NCBI GenBank assembly: GCA_017557785.1 | Contig: JAFYYA010000102.1 | Coordinates: 1 to 64,000 of the forward strand | Reading direction: 5' to 3' | Source of the DNA: Salinivirgaceae bacterium | GTDB taxonomy: Bacteria; Bacteroidota; Bacteroidia; Bacteroidales; SZUA-534 | DNA length: 64,000 nucleotides | Part shown: piece after piece, positions 43,922-52,682 of the stretch | Numbering within the stretch: position 1 is the first letter of the stretch | Layout of the letters: each line of letters begins with the position of its first letter | Program-made: the position numbers and the translations under genes | Notes under the pieces: model-generated | The model's input: only the letters and a program-made list of their open reading frames with translations | Databases searched by the model: none | Told to the model about the DNA's origin: nothing

Positions 43922-45241
43922 TCAAGGATTCACCATCGACTGCGGCTGACCAGTGGCTTCAAGAACGTTCCACCAGAAATCGCTGTTCAGGTTGATTTTC
44001 TTGCGTTCTGCAACGGCAATCGGAATCGGCACAATGGTGAATTGATGTTTCCAGTAGCCTACCACGAAGTCGGTTTTGCCGGCCATTGCGGCGTGCACAG
44101 CGTTTTGCGCCAGAATGTTACAGAACTTGCTGTCGTTGGCATTGGCTGGTGCACTGCGGATGATGTAGCTCGGATCGATGTAGCGAAGGGCATACGGGAA
44201 TTTCTTGGCCGTAAACTCTTCAATAATCTTGTCACGCAGAAAAACACCAATATCTTGTTTCTTGATGTTGCCCGATGCGTCTTTCTGCTGCTCTTTGATG
44301 TCGAAGAAGTTCTGTCCGGCGCCTTCGGCAACCACAACCAGCGCGTGATGCTTGGTTTCAAGGCGCTTGCGCAGACATTTCAGGAATCCGTACGGACCGT
44401 ACAGTTCAAAATTCATCTCTGGCACCAGCACAAAATTCACTTCTTGAGTCGAAAGTGCGGCGTTGGCGGCAATGAAGCCGGAATCGCGGCCCATAAGTTT
44501 AAGCAGGGCGATGCCGTTGAAGGCGCCTTTAGCCTCATTGTGGGCCGAGTTGATAATGTCGTTGGCCACAGAGAAAGCCGTCTCAAACCCGAATGAGCGC
44601 TCAATAAAACTGATATCGTTGTCTATAGTCTTTGGTATTCCGGCCACCGATATGCGCAGACCGCGTCGTTCAATCTCTTCGTGAATGGCGTGTGCGCCGC
44701 GCAGAGTGCCGTCTCCGCCAATACAGAAGAGTATGTTGATATTCATAATATCTAGGGTGTCAACAATCTGACCAACGTCCTGATTACCGCGTGATGAGCC
44801 CAAAATGGTACCGCCCGACTGATGGATATAATCGACAAGTTTCGGTGTTAGTTCCACAATCTCGTGATTGTATTTCGGCACAAGTCCTTCATAACCATAC
44901 TTGAAACCGATGATGCGCTTTACATCGTAACGGTAGTAAAGGTGGTTGACAAGGCTTCGGATGACGTTGTTCAAGCCCGGGCAAAGGCCGCCGCAGGTCA
45001 CAATGCCTACTTTGGTTTTGGCGGGTTCAAAGAATAGGGTTTTGCGTGGGCCGGCCTTTTCAAGCGTCATCGGCTCTTTCTTGCTCTTGCCGCACAGTTT
45101 GAAGTAATCCAGCGAGTTGTCGTACAGAATACGGTCGTTGTCGGTGGTGAAGTCATAGGCCGTCTTTGCCAACGTTTGAACCAGGGGCGACTCCACATTG
45201 CCCTTGCCCAACGATTTTACAATAAAATCTTTATTCTCCAT
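43922..45241 (-). CDS. pfkA: 6-phosphofructokinase, long ATP-type group
   Basis: This 439-residue enzyme phosphorylates fructose 6-phosphate in glycolysis. VTCGGLCPGLNNVIRSLV is the nucleotide loop, GSSRGNQDVGQIVD and CIGGDGTLRGA follow, and GIPKTIDNDISFIERSFGFETA holds the catalytic aspartate. GGDGT (glycine at the phosphate-donor position) points to ATP as donor, whereas the lysine in PKTIDND is shared with pyrophosphate-dependent enzymes; this mix is typical of the long TP0108/plant-protist ATP group. Kinetic donor preference is therefore inferred. The gene has a CAAAAATA promoter element (45267-45274) and a strong terminator. Confidence 0.9.
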   Translation of the reverse strand: MENKDFIVKSLGKGNVESPLVQTLAKTAYDFTTDNDRILYDNSLDYFKLCGKSKKEPMTLEKAGPRKTLFFEPAKTKVGIVTCGGLCPGLNNVIRSLVNHLYYRYDVKRIIGFKYGYEGLVPKYNHEIVELTPKLVDYIHQSGGTILGSSRGNQDVGQIVDTLDIMNINILFCIGGDGTLRGAHAIHEEIERRGLRISVAGIPKTIDNDISFIERSFGFETAFSVANDIINSAHNEAKGAFNGIALLKLMGRDSGFIAANAALSTQEVNFVLVPEMNFELYGPYGFLKCLRKRLETKHHALVVVAEGAGQNFFDIKEQQKDASGNIKKQDIGVFLRDKIIEEFTAKKFPYALRYIDPSYIIRSAPANANDSKFCNILAQNAVHAAMAGKTDFVVGYWKHQFTIVPIPIAVAERKKINLNSDFWWNVLEATGQPQSMVNP

Positions 45242-45266
45242 TTTCGAAATAATTATTTGGTATCAG

Positions 45267-45274
45267 CAAAAATA
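45267..45274 (-). promoter_or_regulatory. TAnnTTTG promoter element for pfkA
   Basis: CAAAAATA is TATTTTTG on the minus strand, 26 bases before the pfkA start and adjacent to the terminator of the upstream gene. Confidence 0.5.
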
Positions 45275-45275
45275 G

Positions 45276-45305
45276 AAAAAGGCATCTGAAAAACAGAGCC
45301 TTTTG
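45276..45305 (-). terminator. terminator after the acidic protein gene
   Basis: On the minus strand AAAAGGCTCTG pairs with CAGATGCCTTTT (one bulged base) around a T-rich loop, followed by TCTATTTTT. Confidence 0.65.
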
Positions 45306-45352
45306 TATAGTTTTTTGTCGTTGGCCGATTTTAGGCGTAACGATGGCCGCCT

Positions 45353-45691
45353 TTAGAACGAGTCGTTCATTGTGGCTGCGCTGTCATCGTCATTCGAGTC
45401 ATCGGGGATGTTGCTGAAGTCAGCGCTATCGTCCAAATCGTCGTCCTTGTTGCCGTCGTCGAAAAAGTCATCGTCGTCAATATTACCAGTATCTTCGTTG
45501 TTGATGCGAAGCAGATACATACGGTCTTCTGTCTCGAACGGCAGACCGCAGCAAAGCTGCCCTTCCTTGTTCGTAAACGAAATCAGATAAGCGTTGAACC
45601 CATCTGGATACGCTGCCTTCACTTGGTCGCGCATCTCATCGCTGATTTTGTCGAAGTCTTTGATGACACGCGGTTTGTTTGTACTGCCCAT
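45353..45691 (-). CDS. small acidic-tailed protein of unknown function
   Basis: From the ATG at 45691 the protein has about 112 residues. The first 65 form a compact alpha/beta domain (PRVIKDFDKISDEMRDQVK, AYPDGFNAYLISFTNKEG, LPFETEDRMYLLRI). The last 45 are almost all Asp, Asn and Ser (DDDDFFDDGNKDDDLDD), a disordered acidic tail. Similar small acidic proteins are conserved in Bacteroidales by my recollection but have no assigned function; a histone- or RNA polymerase delta-like electrostatic role is speculation. The longer in-frame start at 45730 adds 13 residues with no obvious support. Confidence 0.7.
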   Translation of the reverse strand: MGSTNKPRVIKDFDKISDEMRDQVKAAYPDGFNAYLISFTNKEGQLCCGLPFETEDRMYLLRINNEDTGNIDDDDFFDDGNKDDDLDDSADFSNIPDDSNDDDSAATMNDSF

Positions 45692-45793
45692 ATAGTGTTG
45701 TTTTTCTGTTAATATTCCGTCTGTCAGCATTGCGTTGCTAACGGCACCAAATATTTATATTTTTTCATTATCTGCAACACTTGGTCAATAATT

Positions 45794-46258
45794 TTATTTG
45801 TTGAAATGGTAAACGAAGATAATTGTGCCTTCAAAAGCCAGTTTCGGGCTGTCTTTTATCTCCATTTTTATGGCGATACAAGCCTTTACAACACCACGTA
45901 AATCGGTTACCGACAGCATATCGGCGTGCATACGAACGAAACTGCCCGAGAGAACCGGCTGACCGAATTTCAGTTTCTCGATGCCGTAGTTGATCTGCAT
46001 TTTCAGGTTCTGCACATCGATAACCTGCTCCCAATGATAAGGCATCAACGCGATGGTCAGGTAGCCGTGGGCGATGGTGCTGTGGAACGGCGACTCGACG
46101 CGCGCACGCTCAACATCGGTGTGAATCCATTGGTGATCGTTCGTCACATCGGCAAACTTGTTAATCTGCTCCTGCGTTATCTGCTGCCAATCAGACGTGC
46201 CAATTTCTTTGCCTTCAAGTGCTTTTAGTTGCTCATAGTTCTCAATAATGTGTTTCAT
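45794..46258 (-). CDS. MaoC-like (R)-hydratase family protein
   Basis: The 154-residue hot-dog fold protein carries the hydratase-2 signature: FADVTNDHQWIHTDVERA and STIAHGYLTIAL, with Asp and His as catalytic residues. MaoC-like enzymes hydrate or dehydrate 3-hydroxyacyl thioesters. The closest known single-domain members act on R-3-hydroxyacyl-CoA or in lipid metabolism; the substrate here is unknown. It is a single gene between the acidic protein and the oadB terminator. Confidence 0.86.
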   Translation of the reverse strand: MKHIIENYEQLKALEGKEIGTSDWQQITQEQINKFADVTNDHQWIHTDVERARVESPFHSTIAHGYLTIALMPYHWEQVIDVQNLKMQINYGIEKLKFGQPVLSGSFVRMHADMLSVTDLRGVVKACIAIKMEIKDSPKLAFEGTIIFVYHFNK

Positions 46259-46376
46259 CGCTTAAAAAGTAATTAGTTCGGTTTGGGGTGTAAGCAAAAA
46301 GCGGACAAATCTGTGGCTCTTCGGACTCGTAATTTTTATATTATGCGAAAATCAGTGTATCTATTTGAAATAAAAT

Positions 46377-46410
46377 AAAAAACCGCCTCGGAAAAATCCG
46401 AGACGGCTTT
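46377..46410 (-). terminator. terminator after oadB
   Basis: CCGCCTCGGA and TCCGAGACGG pair at nine of ten positions around an AAAA loop; on the minus strand TTTT follows (GCGGTTTTTTATTTTA). Confidence 0.8.
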
Positions 46411-46435
46411 TCACATATTTGTCTAACAATAAATA

Positions 46436-47683
46436 CTAACCAAGGAAAGCAATCAGAATGCCCGCTGCCACTGCCGAACCAATCACGCCCGACACGTTGC
46501 TCGACATACAGTAGTTGAGCACGTGGTTGCGCGGGTCGTATTTCAGTGCAATGTCGTTGGCAACACGCGATGCCATTGGCACGGCGCTCAAGCCAGTTGC
46601 GCCAATCAGCGGGTTGATTTTCTTCTTCGAGAACAGGTTGAAGAGTTTCACCAGCAGAATGCCGCCGAAGATTGACAGGCCGAAGGCGAAGAATCCGCCA
46701 ACCACAATGCCGATTGTCTGAAGGTTCAGAAACGCATCGACAGTCATTGTGGCGCCAACCGACAAGCCAAGGAAGATTGTGGCAGAGTTCATTATGGCAT
46801 TTGAAGCGGCATCGAAAATGCGCGATGTGTTGGCACCAACTTCCTTAATCAGGTTACCGAACATCAGCATACCAACAAGTGGAACGGCGGTCGGAACCAG
46901 GATGGCCACAACGGTTGTGGTGGCAATCGGGAAGATGATTTTCAGAGCACGCATATTCTTGAACTCTTTAGCATTCGGATAGAGTTTGTCTTGCTCTTTC
47001 ATATTGATTTTCAATTCTTTCTCAGAGCAAGTAAGTTTCACAACCAACGGAATAATCACCGGCACAAGAGCCATATAAGAGTAGGCTGCAATGGCGATGG
47101 GGCCGAGCAAATGCGGCGCCAGTTTAATGGTGGTGAAGATTGCGGTCGGACCGTCGGCACCACCGATAATGGCAAGTGAACCAGCCTCTTGCATTGTGAA
47201 TCCGCAGTAACTTGCGATAATCAGCACGGCAAAGATTCCGAACTGTGCGCCTGCGCCGAAAATGGCAAGTTTCAGGTTGCGCAACATCGGACCAAAGTCG
47301 GTGAGCGCGCCAACACCCATAAAGATGATTGGCGGCAGCAATCCGCTCTTAATCAGCGCGTAGTAGATAAAGTTCATAATGCCAAGGTCGTGTGCAATTT
47401 CGGGCAGCGACATCTCATAGACATTTTTCGCCATCTCAACGCCATCTTTGGTGTAGTGCACAAGGCCTTCGCCATCGGCGCCAAGCACGCCCATACCGCC
47501 ACCGGGGAAGTTGGCAATCAGCACGCCAAAGGCGATGGGGATGAGCAGCAGCGGCTCGTATTGCTTCTTGATGCCCAGATAGAGCAGCAGAAACGCGAGC
47601 GCGTACATTATCAGAAACTGCGGTTCAGCAATAATGTTGCTGATGGCAGTCATATTGTATATTCTCTCAAATATCTCGCTCAT
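46436..47683 (-). CDS. oadB: sodium-translocating decarboxylase beta subunit
   Basis: The 415-residue membrane subunit couples decarboxylation of carboxybiotin to sodium export. It has nine or more membrane segments and the family motifs GGMGVLGADGEG, FMGVGALTDFGPML, IGGADGPTAIFTT and the C-terminal NYCMSSNVSGVIGSAVAAG. Polar residues in the GGADGPT loop form the sodium/proton site. The ATG at 47683 (MSEIFERIYN) follows the oadA stop codon by six bases; an in-frame TTG lies directly beside it. It is the last gene of oadGAB. Confidence 0.92.
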   Translation of the reverse strand: MSEIFERIYNMTAISNIIAEPQFLIMYALAFLLLYLGIKKQYEPLLLIPIAFGVLIANFPGGGMGVLGADGEGLVHYTKDGVEMAKNVYEMSLPEIAHDLGIMNFIYYALIKSGLLPPIIFMGVGALTDFGPMLRNLKLAIFGAGAQFGIFAVLIIASYCGFTMQEAGSLAIIGGADGPTAIFTTIKLAPHLLGPIAIAAYSYMALVPVIIPLVVKLTCSEKELKINMKEQDKLYPNAKEFKNMRALKIIFPIATTTVVAILVPTAVPLVGMLMFGNLIKEVGANTSRIFDAASNAIMNSATIFLGLSVGATMTVDAFLNLQTIGIVVGGFFAFGLSIFGGILLVKLFNLFSKKKINPLIGATGLSAVPMASRVANDIALKYDPRNHVLNYCMSSNVSGVIGSAVAAGILIAFLG

Positions 47684-47689
47684 AGCCAA

Positions 47690-49537
47690 TTACTTAATTT
47701 TCATCAGAACATCGTCTTCAGCCACGCTTGCGCCGCTTGTCAGGCAGATTTCAACAACGGTGCCGTCGCATTCGGCTGCAATGGCGTTGAAGGTCTTCAT
47801 TGCTTCAACGTAGCAGACGGTCTGGCCTTTCTTCACGGTGTCGCCAACCTTCACTGCGGTGTCGCCCGACGATTTTACAAGGTAGAATTTACCTTCGAGC
47901 GGCGATGTGAGTTCTTTTGCTCCAGCGGTGTCGCCAGCGGCTGCGGGTGCAGCTGACGCCTGTTGTGCAGGTGCTGCCGAACCGTTGTTCTCGCCAATCA
48001 CAACTTTATATTTCTCGCCATTTACATCGACTGTAACTGTCTGTGGCAGAGTGATTCCGCCCTTGCCAGCACATTTTTCGGCTTTGCGTTTTGCAAGGTC
48101 GGCCTCGAAATCGGCTTTGGCCTTGCCGCTCTTGTAAGCGCGATACTGCTGCGGGTGCATAGCCAGCTCGAAGAGTTCTTCCTCGTCCTCGCCAAGCTCC
48201 CAACCGTTATCCTGCATCTCCTTGCGGAAGGTGTCGAGTTCGTCGGGATATTGGTCTTGCGGATTGCCAGTGAAGAATTCGCGGCCTTGCTCTTTGGCTT
48301 TGGCTTCGAGTTCAGGTGCGATTGGGCCAGGCAGTTTACCAGCCTTGCCGAGCAGCATATTCCAGATGTCGTCGGCAATGAGCGACCAGCGTTCCTTGCC
48401 CTTCTCCATCTGAATAACGTTCATCAGCGCCATATTCTTCACATACTGGCTGAAAGGCGTAACCAGGCAGGGGTAGCCCATCATAGGCCAAACGTATTTA
48501 ACCTCGTCGAACAACTTCACAAGCAGTTGGTCCTGAGAGAGTTTCGGCTGATTATTTTTCTCTTTCCATTTGTTCAGGCTTTCCAGATTTGTCTCCAAAT
48601 CGGTCATCAGCGAGCCCATCATTCCGCCCGGCAGACCCGGTGCAATCAGCAGCGAGTTCATCTGGCGGTTGCGAGCCGGGATGTAGTAGCCCAGGAAGTC
48701 GTCCATCATCTCCTGAATCATTGTGCGAACATCCATATAGGCGTCCATATTGATTTCAGGAACGTCGAAACCAGCGTCTTTCAGCATTGGCTGAACGGCC
48801 AGAATATCGGCGTGACCTGTGCCCCACGAGAGCGGCTCCATACCAACATCGACAAAGTCGCAGCCAGCTTTGCAGACCTCAAGAATGGTTGCCATTGAGA
48901 AGCCCGGCCCAGCGTGACCGTGGTATTGGATGGTGATTTTCGGATATTTGGCCTTTATGTTCTTCACAATTTCGCCAAGCGATACGGGGCGTGCGATTCC
49001 AGCCATATCCTTCAAGCAGATTTCGTCGGCGCCAGCCTCGATGAGTTCGAAAGCGAGTTTTGTATAATATTCAATTGTGTGAAGCGGTGAGAAAGTAACG
49101 CAAAGGCAGCACTGCGAAATCATTCCGCCGTCGTGCGCGTAGCCGATTGACGGGATAATGTTGCGGGTGTCGTTCAGGCCGCAGAAGGTGCGGGCAATGT
49201 CGGTGCCTTGTTTTTTCTTCACCTTGTAGAACATACGGCGAACGTCAACTGGAACCGGGTTCATACGGATGCCGTTCAGCGCACGGTCGAGCATATGTGT
49301 CTGAATGCCAGCATCGTGGAATGGTTTTGTCCACTGGCGCACGGCCTTGTTGGGGTTCTCGCCGTAAAGCAGGTTCACTTGCTCAAAGCCACCGCCGTTA
49401 GTCTCGACGCGGTCGAAACAGCCCATTTTGATGATTGCGGGCGCAACTTTTACCAATTGGTCAACCCGCGGCACGTATTTTCCGGCCGACTGCCACATAT
49501 CGCGGAAGACCAGACTGAATTTTACTTTTTTACTCAT
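47690..49537 (-). CDS. oadA: oxaloacetate decarboxylase alpha chain with fused biotin domain
   Basis: The 615-residue protein joins a carboxyltransferase barrel (FRDMWQSAGKY at the start, FCGLNDTRN, LKDMAGIARP, YHGHAGPGFSMATILEVCKAGCDFVD with the metal histidines) to a biotinyl domain at the C-terminus. A Pro/Ala linker (about residues 505-545) separates them, and Lys581 in VEAMKTFNA is the biotin attachment site. It transfers carboxyl from oxaloacetate (or possibly another acid) to biotin for decarboxylation by OadB. The biotin motif reads AMKT rather than the classic AMKM. Methylmalonyl-CoA decarboxylase is excluded by the pyruvate-carboxylase-like barrel. Confidence 0.93.
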   Translation of the reverse strand: MSKKVKFSLVFRDMWQSAGKYVPRVDQLVKVAPAIIKMGCFDRVETNGGGFEQVNLLYGENPNKAVRQWTKPFHDAGIQTHMLDRALNGIRMNPVPVDVRRMFYKVKKKQGTDIARTFCGLNDTRNIIPSIGYAHDGGMISQCCLCVTFSPLHTIEYYTKLAFELIEAGADEICLKDMAGIARPVSLGEIVKNIKAKYPKITIQYHGHAGPGFSMATILEVCKAGCDFVDVGMEPLSWGTGHADILAVQPMLKDAGFDVPEINMDAYMDVRTMIQEMMDDFLGYYIPARNRQMNSLLIAPGLPGGMMGSLMTDLETNLESLNKWKEKNNQPKLSQDQLLVKLFDEVKYVWPMMGYPCLVTPFSQYVKNMALMNVIQMEKGKERWSLIADDIWNMLLGKAGKLPGPIAPELEAKAKEQGREFFTGNPQDQYPDELDTFRKEMQDNGWELGEDEEELFELAMHPQQYRAYKSGKAKADFEADLAKRKAEKCAGKGGITLPQTVTVDVNGEKYKVVIGENNGSAAPAQQASAAPAAAGDTAGAKELTSPLEGKFYLVKSSGDTAVKVGDTVKKGQTVCYVEAMKTFNAIAAECDGTVVEICLTSGASVAEDDVLMKIK

Positions 49538-49540
49538 ATT

Positions 49541-49819
49541 TTAAATTTTTTCGATTGATTCAACTTTGCCCTTGCCGCCGGTGATGCTGTTCACGGCCGA
49601 CTCAATGGCTGTTTTGATGTTCGGGGCGACAGCGGCCACTGCGGTTGCGGCCTGCGCCTTCGGTTCTTCTTCGGGGAAGAATCGGTTAACCACGCTGATG
49701 AGCAGGTTTCCCATACCTATTATTAATAGAAGCGCGCAGAACACCGTCCCGAGCCCCACTACCAATAATGTCCATACTGAAATATCCATAAAATGTCTTT
49801 TTTTTAACTGAAGTTTCAA
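49541..49819 (-). CDS. oadG: oxaloacetate decarboxylase gamma subunit (OadG family)
   Basis: This 92-residue protein has one N-terminal membrane segment (VWTLLVVGLGTVFCALLLIIGMGNLLI) and a short cytoplasmic tail with FFPEEEPKAQ and a Pro/Ala-rich, charged end, as in the small OadG anchor that holds the alpha chain against the beta channel. It starts the operon; oadA follows after three bases. The order G-A-B is that commonly found in Bacteroidetes. A longer frame of a few codons exists upstream, but the ATG at 49819 puts the membrane helix near the start. Confidence 0.85.
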   Translation of the reverse strand: MKLQLKKRHFMDISVWTLLVVGLGTVFCALLLIIGMGNLLISVVNRFFPEEEPKAQAATAVAAVAPNIKTAIESAVNSITGGKGKVESIEKI

Positions 49820-49899
49820 AAAACTTGCGCTGTTTTAAATACATAAATTATTAAAAACCAATTCTTTGGTTAATTTAACGTATTTTTAAAACAACCGTG

Positions 49900-49907
49900 C
49901 AAAATTA
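49900..49907 (-). promoter_or_regulatory. TAnnTTTG promoter element for oadGAB
   Basis: CAAAATTA is TAATTTTG on the minus strand, 81 bases before oadG, with a CAAA (TTTG) at 49931-49934 upstream. Confidence 0.5.
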
Positions 49908-50155
49908 GTTTTTTTTCGCGCACGGTGATTCAAAAAATATGCCATAAATAAGTTTTTGTCGATGGTTGTTTTTGCTTTACTGATATAATATTGAAGTTCA
50001 AAGAGTTGTGATTGATATTTTTGCTCAGGGTGGCTGTTTCCTCGATGAAATATGTTTATCTCGCGAAATTTGTTTTTCGAAAAGGTCATTTGTCAACAAA
50101 ACATAGTTATTGCCGTAAAAAAAACGAACATGGTAAATGGGTAAAAAAATATTCT

Positions 50156-50163
50156 TACTTTTG
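50156..50163 (+). promoter_or_regulatory. TAnnTTTG promoter element for the DUF6089-uppS-bamA operon
   Basis: TACTTTTG lies 28 bases before the ATG at 50191 and overlaps an alternative longer frame from 50137, which it therefore argues against. Confidence 0.55.
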
Positions 50164-50190
50164 GCGTCTTGTAAAAGCATTATTGACTGT

Positions 50191-51129
50191 ATGAAACGCC
50201 ATATATTATTGATGTTCTCATTGCTGCTTATTGCTGTCGACTATGCCGACGCTCAGGCAACACGTTGGAAACGAACAAGATACGAAGTGTTTGGAGGTTT
50301 GGGCTTGACAACGTTTGTCGGTGAGTTAGGTGGAAAAAATGGTGGCAACGGACACTTTTTGTCTGATTACGATTTCACTTCGCAACGCGTTATGGCTCAG
50401 GCCGGTATGCGTTACAAACTGCTTAATCCGCTTGCAGTGAAGGGTACGATTTCTTATGCGTGGCTGTCGGGTAGCGATGCCAAAACTGACGAAATGTACC
50501 GCCGCGACCGCAATCTGAGTTTCCGTACTAATTTGTGGGAAGTCGCTGCTTTGATAGAATATTCAATAATTCCGGAACCTATCAATTACAGGTCGCGCCG
50601 CCGTAGGAAATTCACATGGCGCAGTCTGCTCGACATTAATACATATGTGTTCGCCGGTGTTTCTGCGTTCTATTACAACCCAAAAGCGAAAGATGATGGC
50701 GAAGACGGCACAGGCAAATGGGTAGCACTGCAGAAATTGGGAACCGAAGGTCAGGGCCTGATGGAAGGCCGCAAAAAATACAAACGGATTGCAATGGCTT
50801 TCCCGTTCGGTGTTGGTTTCAAATATGCGCTTTCGCGTGAGCTCAGCATAGGTCTTGAGTTTGCACCGCGTTACACTACCACCGACTACCTTGACGACGT
50901 GAGCAAATCGTATGTTGACAATAAATGGTTGGCCAGCAAGAATCCGCAAGCGGCACGTATGGCCGACCGTAGCATAAAAACCGATGATGAACATGACCCG
51001 CTGCCAAACGTGAGATACGCACCAGGCGAGCAGCGCGGCGAGTCGAAATACAACGACTTTTACATGTTTACGGTTGTTACGGCATGCTATAAACTTAAAA
51101 CAGGTCGGAACGGATTGCCTAAATTTTAA
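50191..51129 (+). CDS. DUF6089 / PorG-like outer-membrane barrel protein, copy 1
   Basis: From 50191 the 312-residue protein has a signal peptide (MKRHILLMFSLLLIAVDYADA). A membrane barrel of the DUF6089 family follows, with YEVFGGLGLTTFVGELGGKNGG near the N-terminus, strands such as YKLLNPLAVKGTISYAWLSG, and a C-terminal strand ending LPKF. The family includes PorG of Porphyromonas gingivalis, an outer-membrane part of the type IX secretion ring; a secretion role here is not shown. It is the first of three tandem DUF6089 genes and is larger than the other two, with basic inserts (RSRRRRK). Cotranscription through bamA is likely. Confidence 0.78.
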   Translation: MKRHILLMFSLLLIAVDYADAQATRWKRTRYEVFGGLGLTTFVGELGGKNGGNGHFLSDYDFTSQRVMAQAGMRYKLLNPLAVKGTISYAWLSGSDAKTDEMYRRDRNLSFRTNLWEVAALIEYSIIPEPINYRSRRRRKFTWRSLLDINTYVFAGVSAFYYNPKAKDDGEDGTGKWVALQKLGTEGQGLMEGRKKYKRIAMAFPFGVGFKYALSRELSIGLEFAPRYTTTDYLDDVSKSYVDNKWLASKNPQAARMADRSIKTDDEHDPLPNVRYAPGEQRGESKYNDFYMFTVVTACYKLKTGRNGLPKF

Positions 51130-51141
51130 CGGATAGCCATT

Positions 51142-51972
51142 ATGAGAACTAGAATAATGTGTAGGTCGGTGGTTGTGTCAGCATTGTTGTTATGCTGCAT
51201 AAGCGCATCGGCACAAAGATGGAGCCGACGTCCTTATGAGTTCCACATGGGTGTTGGTTTAACCAATTTTATGGGCGATGTGTGCTCACCGAACGATCCG
51301 GATAAGCAGATGTGGATTTTGCCTTTTCGAACAACCGGCTATTTGACTGACGCAATTTTGAAATACAATTTTAAAGGCCGCCACTCTGCAAGTTTTAGTA
51401 CAAACTTGGGCTATATGAGCGCACGCGAGACAATCGAAAAACGTGCTAAATATTATTATCGCCAGGGAATAGCATTTAAAACCGGTTTTGCAGAGTTGGG
51501 CTTGCGCTATGAGTTCATGTTCATTAAAGAGAACGAACGACGTAACGTTTACCGCAAGTTGGGTGAGACCAAACTCAAGAACTTCACAATGCCGTCGTAT
51601 CTGTTCGCCGGTTTAGGCGGATATTTAAGTTACGGTAATTTCTATTGTAATGATGAAAAGGGGCGCGAACGTTTCACAGAGCAATATTTCAGCATGGCGC
51701 CTGTGGTGATGTTGGGTGTGGGCACAAAAGTCAGACTTGATCGAAATCTATATGTAGGCTTCGAGTTTGGTATACGTGAAGTCATTGGTGACAATGTCGA
51801 TGGTGCTGTTGGTGGAAAAGAAATGTCAGATGCAACACCAATGGGTGATTTGTACAAAGGTGGAAAATTCGGCAAGTGGATTGACCAATACCAGTTTGTG
51901 GCAGTTAATATCGCCTTCAAGATGCGCGAGAAGAAGAACCACATGCCTAACTTCAAAACAATTAGAAGATAA
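51142..51972 (+). CDS. DUF6089 / PorG-like outer-membrane barrel protein, copy 2
   Basis: This 276-residue protein has a signal peptide (MRTRIMCRSVVVSALLLCC, cleavage after ASA) and the FHMGVGLTNFMGDVCSPND segment equivalent to the FGGLGLTTFVGE of copy 1. It then shows alternating strands typical of an eight-strand barrel (LYVGFEFGIREVIGDNVDG; QFVAVNIAFKM) and a basic C-terminus. It starts 12 bases after copy 1. The two share overall plan but differ in many residues, so the duplication is old. The specific role is unknown. Confidence 0.76.
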   Translation: MRTRIMCRSVVVSALLLCCISASAQRWSRRPYEFHMGVGLTNFMGDVCSPNDPDKQMWILPFRTTGYLTDAILKYNFKGRHSASFSTNLGYMSARETIEKRAKYYYRQGIAFKTGFAELGLRYEFMFIKENERRNVYRKLGETKLKNFTMPSYLFAGLGGYLSYGNFYCNDEKGRERFTEQYFSMAPVVMLGVGTKVRLDRNLYVGFEFGIREVIGDNVDGAVGGKEMSDATPMGDLYKGGKFGKWIDQYQFVAVNIAFKMREKKNHMPNFKTIRR

Positions 51973-51975
51973 ACA

Positions 51976-52659
51976 ATGCAGATTCGCATCCGATTGCTCG
52001 GTTTGGCGCTGCTTATGCTCATGGGTGCGACTACCATTCGCGCACAAGAGTTTCCGAATGCCGATATAGGTATCCAATTGGGCGGCGGATTTTATCTGGG
52101 CGACATCAACAAGGTGCCGTTTAAAGGAACGCGTCCGGCCGTTGGAGCATTCTACAGGCATAACATCAATGTCAGATATTCAGCGAAAGCCTTACTCTCG
52201 TTTGGACAGATAACAGCATCTGACTCAAAATACAAAAGCGAATATCAAAAAGAGCGCGACTGCTCGTTCAAACGCTATTTGGGACATTTCAGCATTTTGG
52301 GCGAGTTCAACTTTCTGCCCTTTGTTTTCGGGAAAAAAGACACGCCGTTCGCCACTTATCTGCAAGGTGGAATGGGCGTTGGATTCTTCCCTGACGATGC
52401 CAAGATGGACAAGGTTATTGTTGACATTCCGTTCGGATTTGGCGTAAAATTCAACTCATATCGTAGGTTTGTGTATGGCGCCGATTTTCTGATGATTAAA
52501 ACTTTTTCGGACAATATCGACTTCATGTCGCCGCGGCCATCAGAAATAAACAAGATGAAACAGCGCTATGTTTCAAGCAATAACGACTGGTTGTCGTACT
52601 TCTCAATTTATTTGGCATATAAATTCGAATATCCGCAGAAATGTCCGACGTTTGACTAA
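51976..52659 (+). CDS. DUF6089 / PorG-like outer-membrane barrel protein, copy 3
   Basis: The 227-residue protein has a signal peptide (RIRLLGLALLMLMGATTIRA) and the shared DIGIQLGGGFYLGDIN start of the barrel, then FGVKFNSYRRFVYGADFL and a C-terminal YLAYKFEYPQKCPTF. By gene order it corresponds to PorG, which in Porphyromonas gingivalis also lies immediately before uppS and bamA. It follows copy 2 after three bases. Type IX secretion function is suggested by this synteny only; no other T9SS core gene is visible in this window. Confidence 0.78.
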   Translation: MQIRIRLLGLALLMLMGATTIRAQEFPNADIGIQLGGGFYLGDINKVPFKGTRPAVGAFYRHNINVRYSAKALLSFGQITASDSKYKSEYQKERDCSFKRYLGHFSILGEFNFLPFVFGKKDTPFATYLQGGMGVGFFPDDAKMDKVIVDIPFGFGVKFNSYRRFVYGADFLMIKTFSDNIDFMSPRPSEINKMKQRYVSSNNDWLSYFSIYLAYKFEYPQKCPTFD

Positions 52660-52664
52660 ATTTG
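52657..52664 (+). promoter_or_regulatory. TAnnTTTG promoter element overlapping the stop codon ahead of uppS
   Basis: TAAATTTG begins at the TAA stop of the third DUF6089 gene and lies 18 bases before uppS; it could give uppS-bamA transcription of its own. Confidence 0.4.
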
Positions 52665-52682
52665 CGCGGAAATTAAGCAGGA

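Larger units (their letters stand above)
49820..50190. other. 371-base divergent intergenic region
   Basis: The region carries the oadG promoter element CAAAATTA at 49900-49907 (TAATTTTG on the minus strand) and the plus-strand TACTTTTG at 50156-50163 before the first DUF6089 gene. The rest is AT-rich. Short frames in it look like chance, and I see no RNA structure. Confidence 0.5.

Noticed and set aside
50012..50194. 60-codon plus-strand frame before the first DUF6089 gene
   Set aside because: It overlaps the promoter element and start of the following gene; composition looks random.
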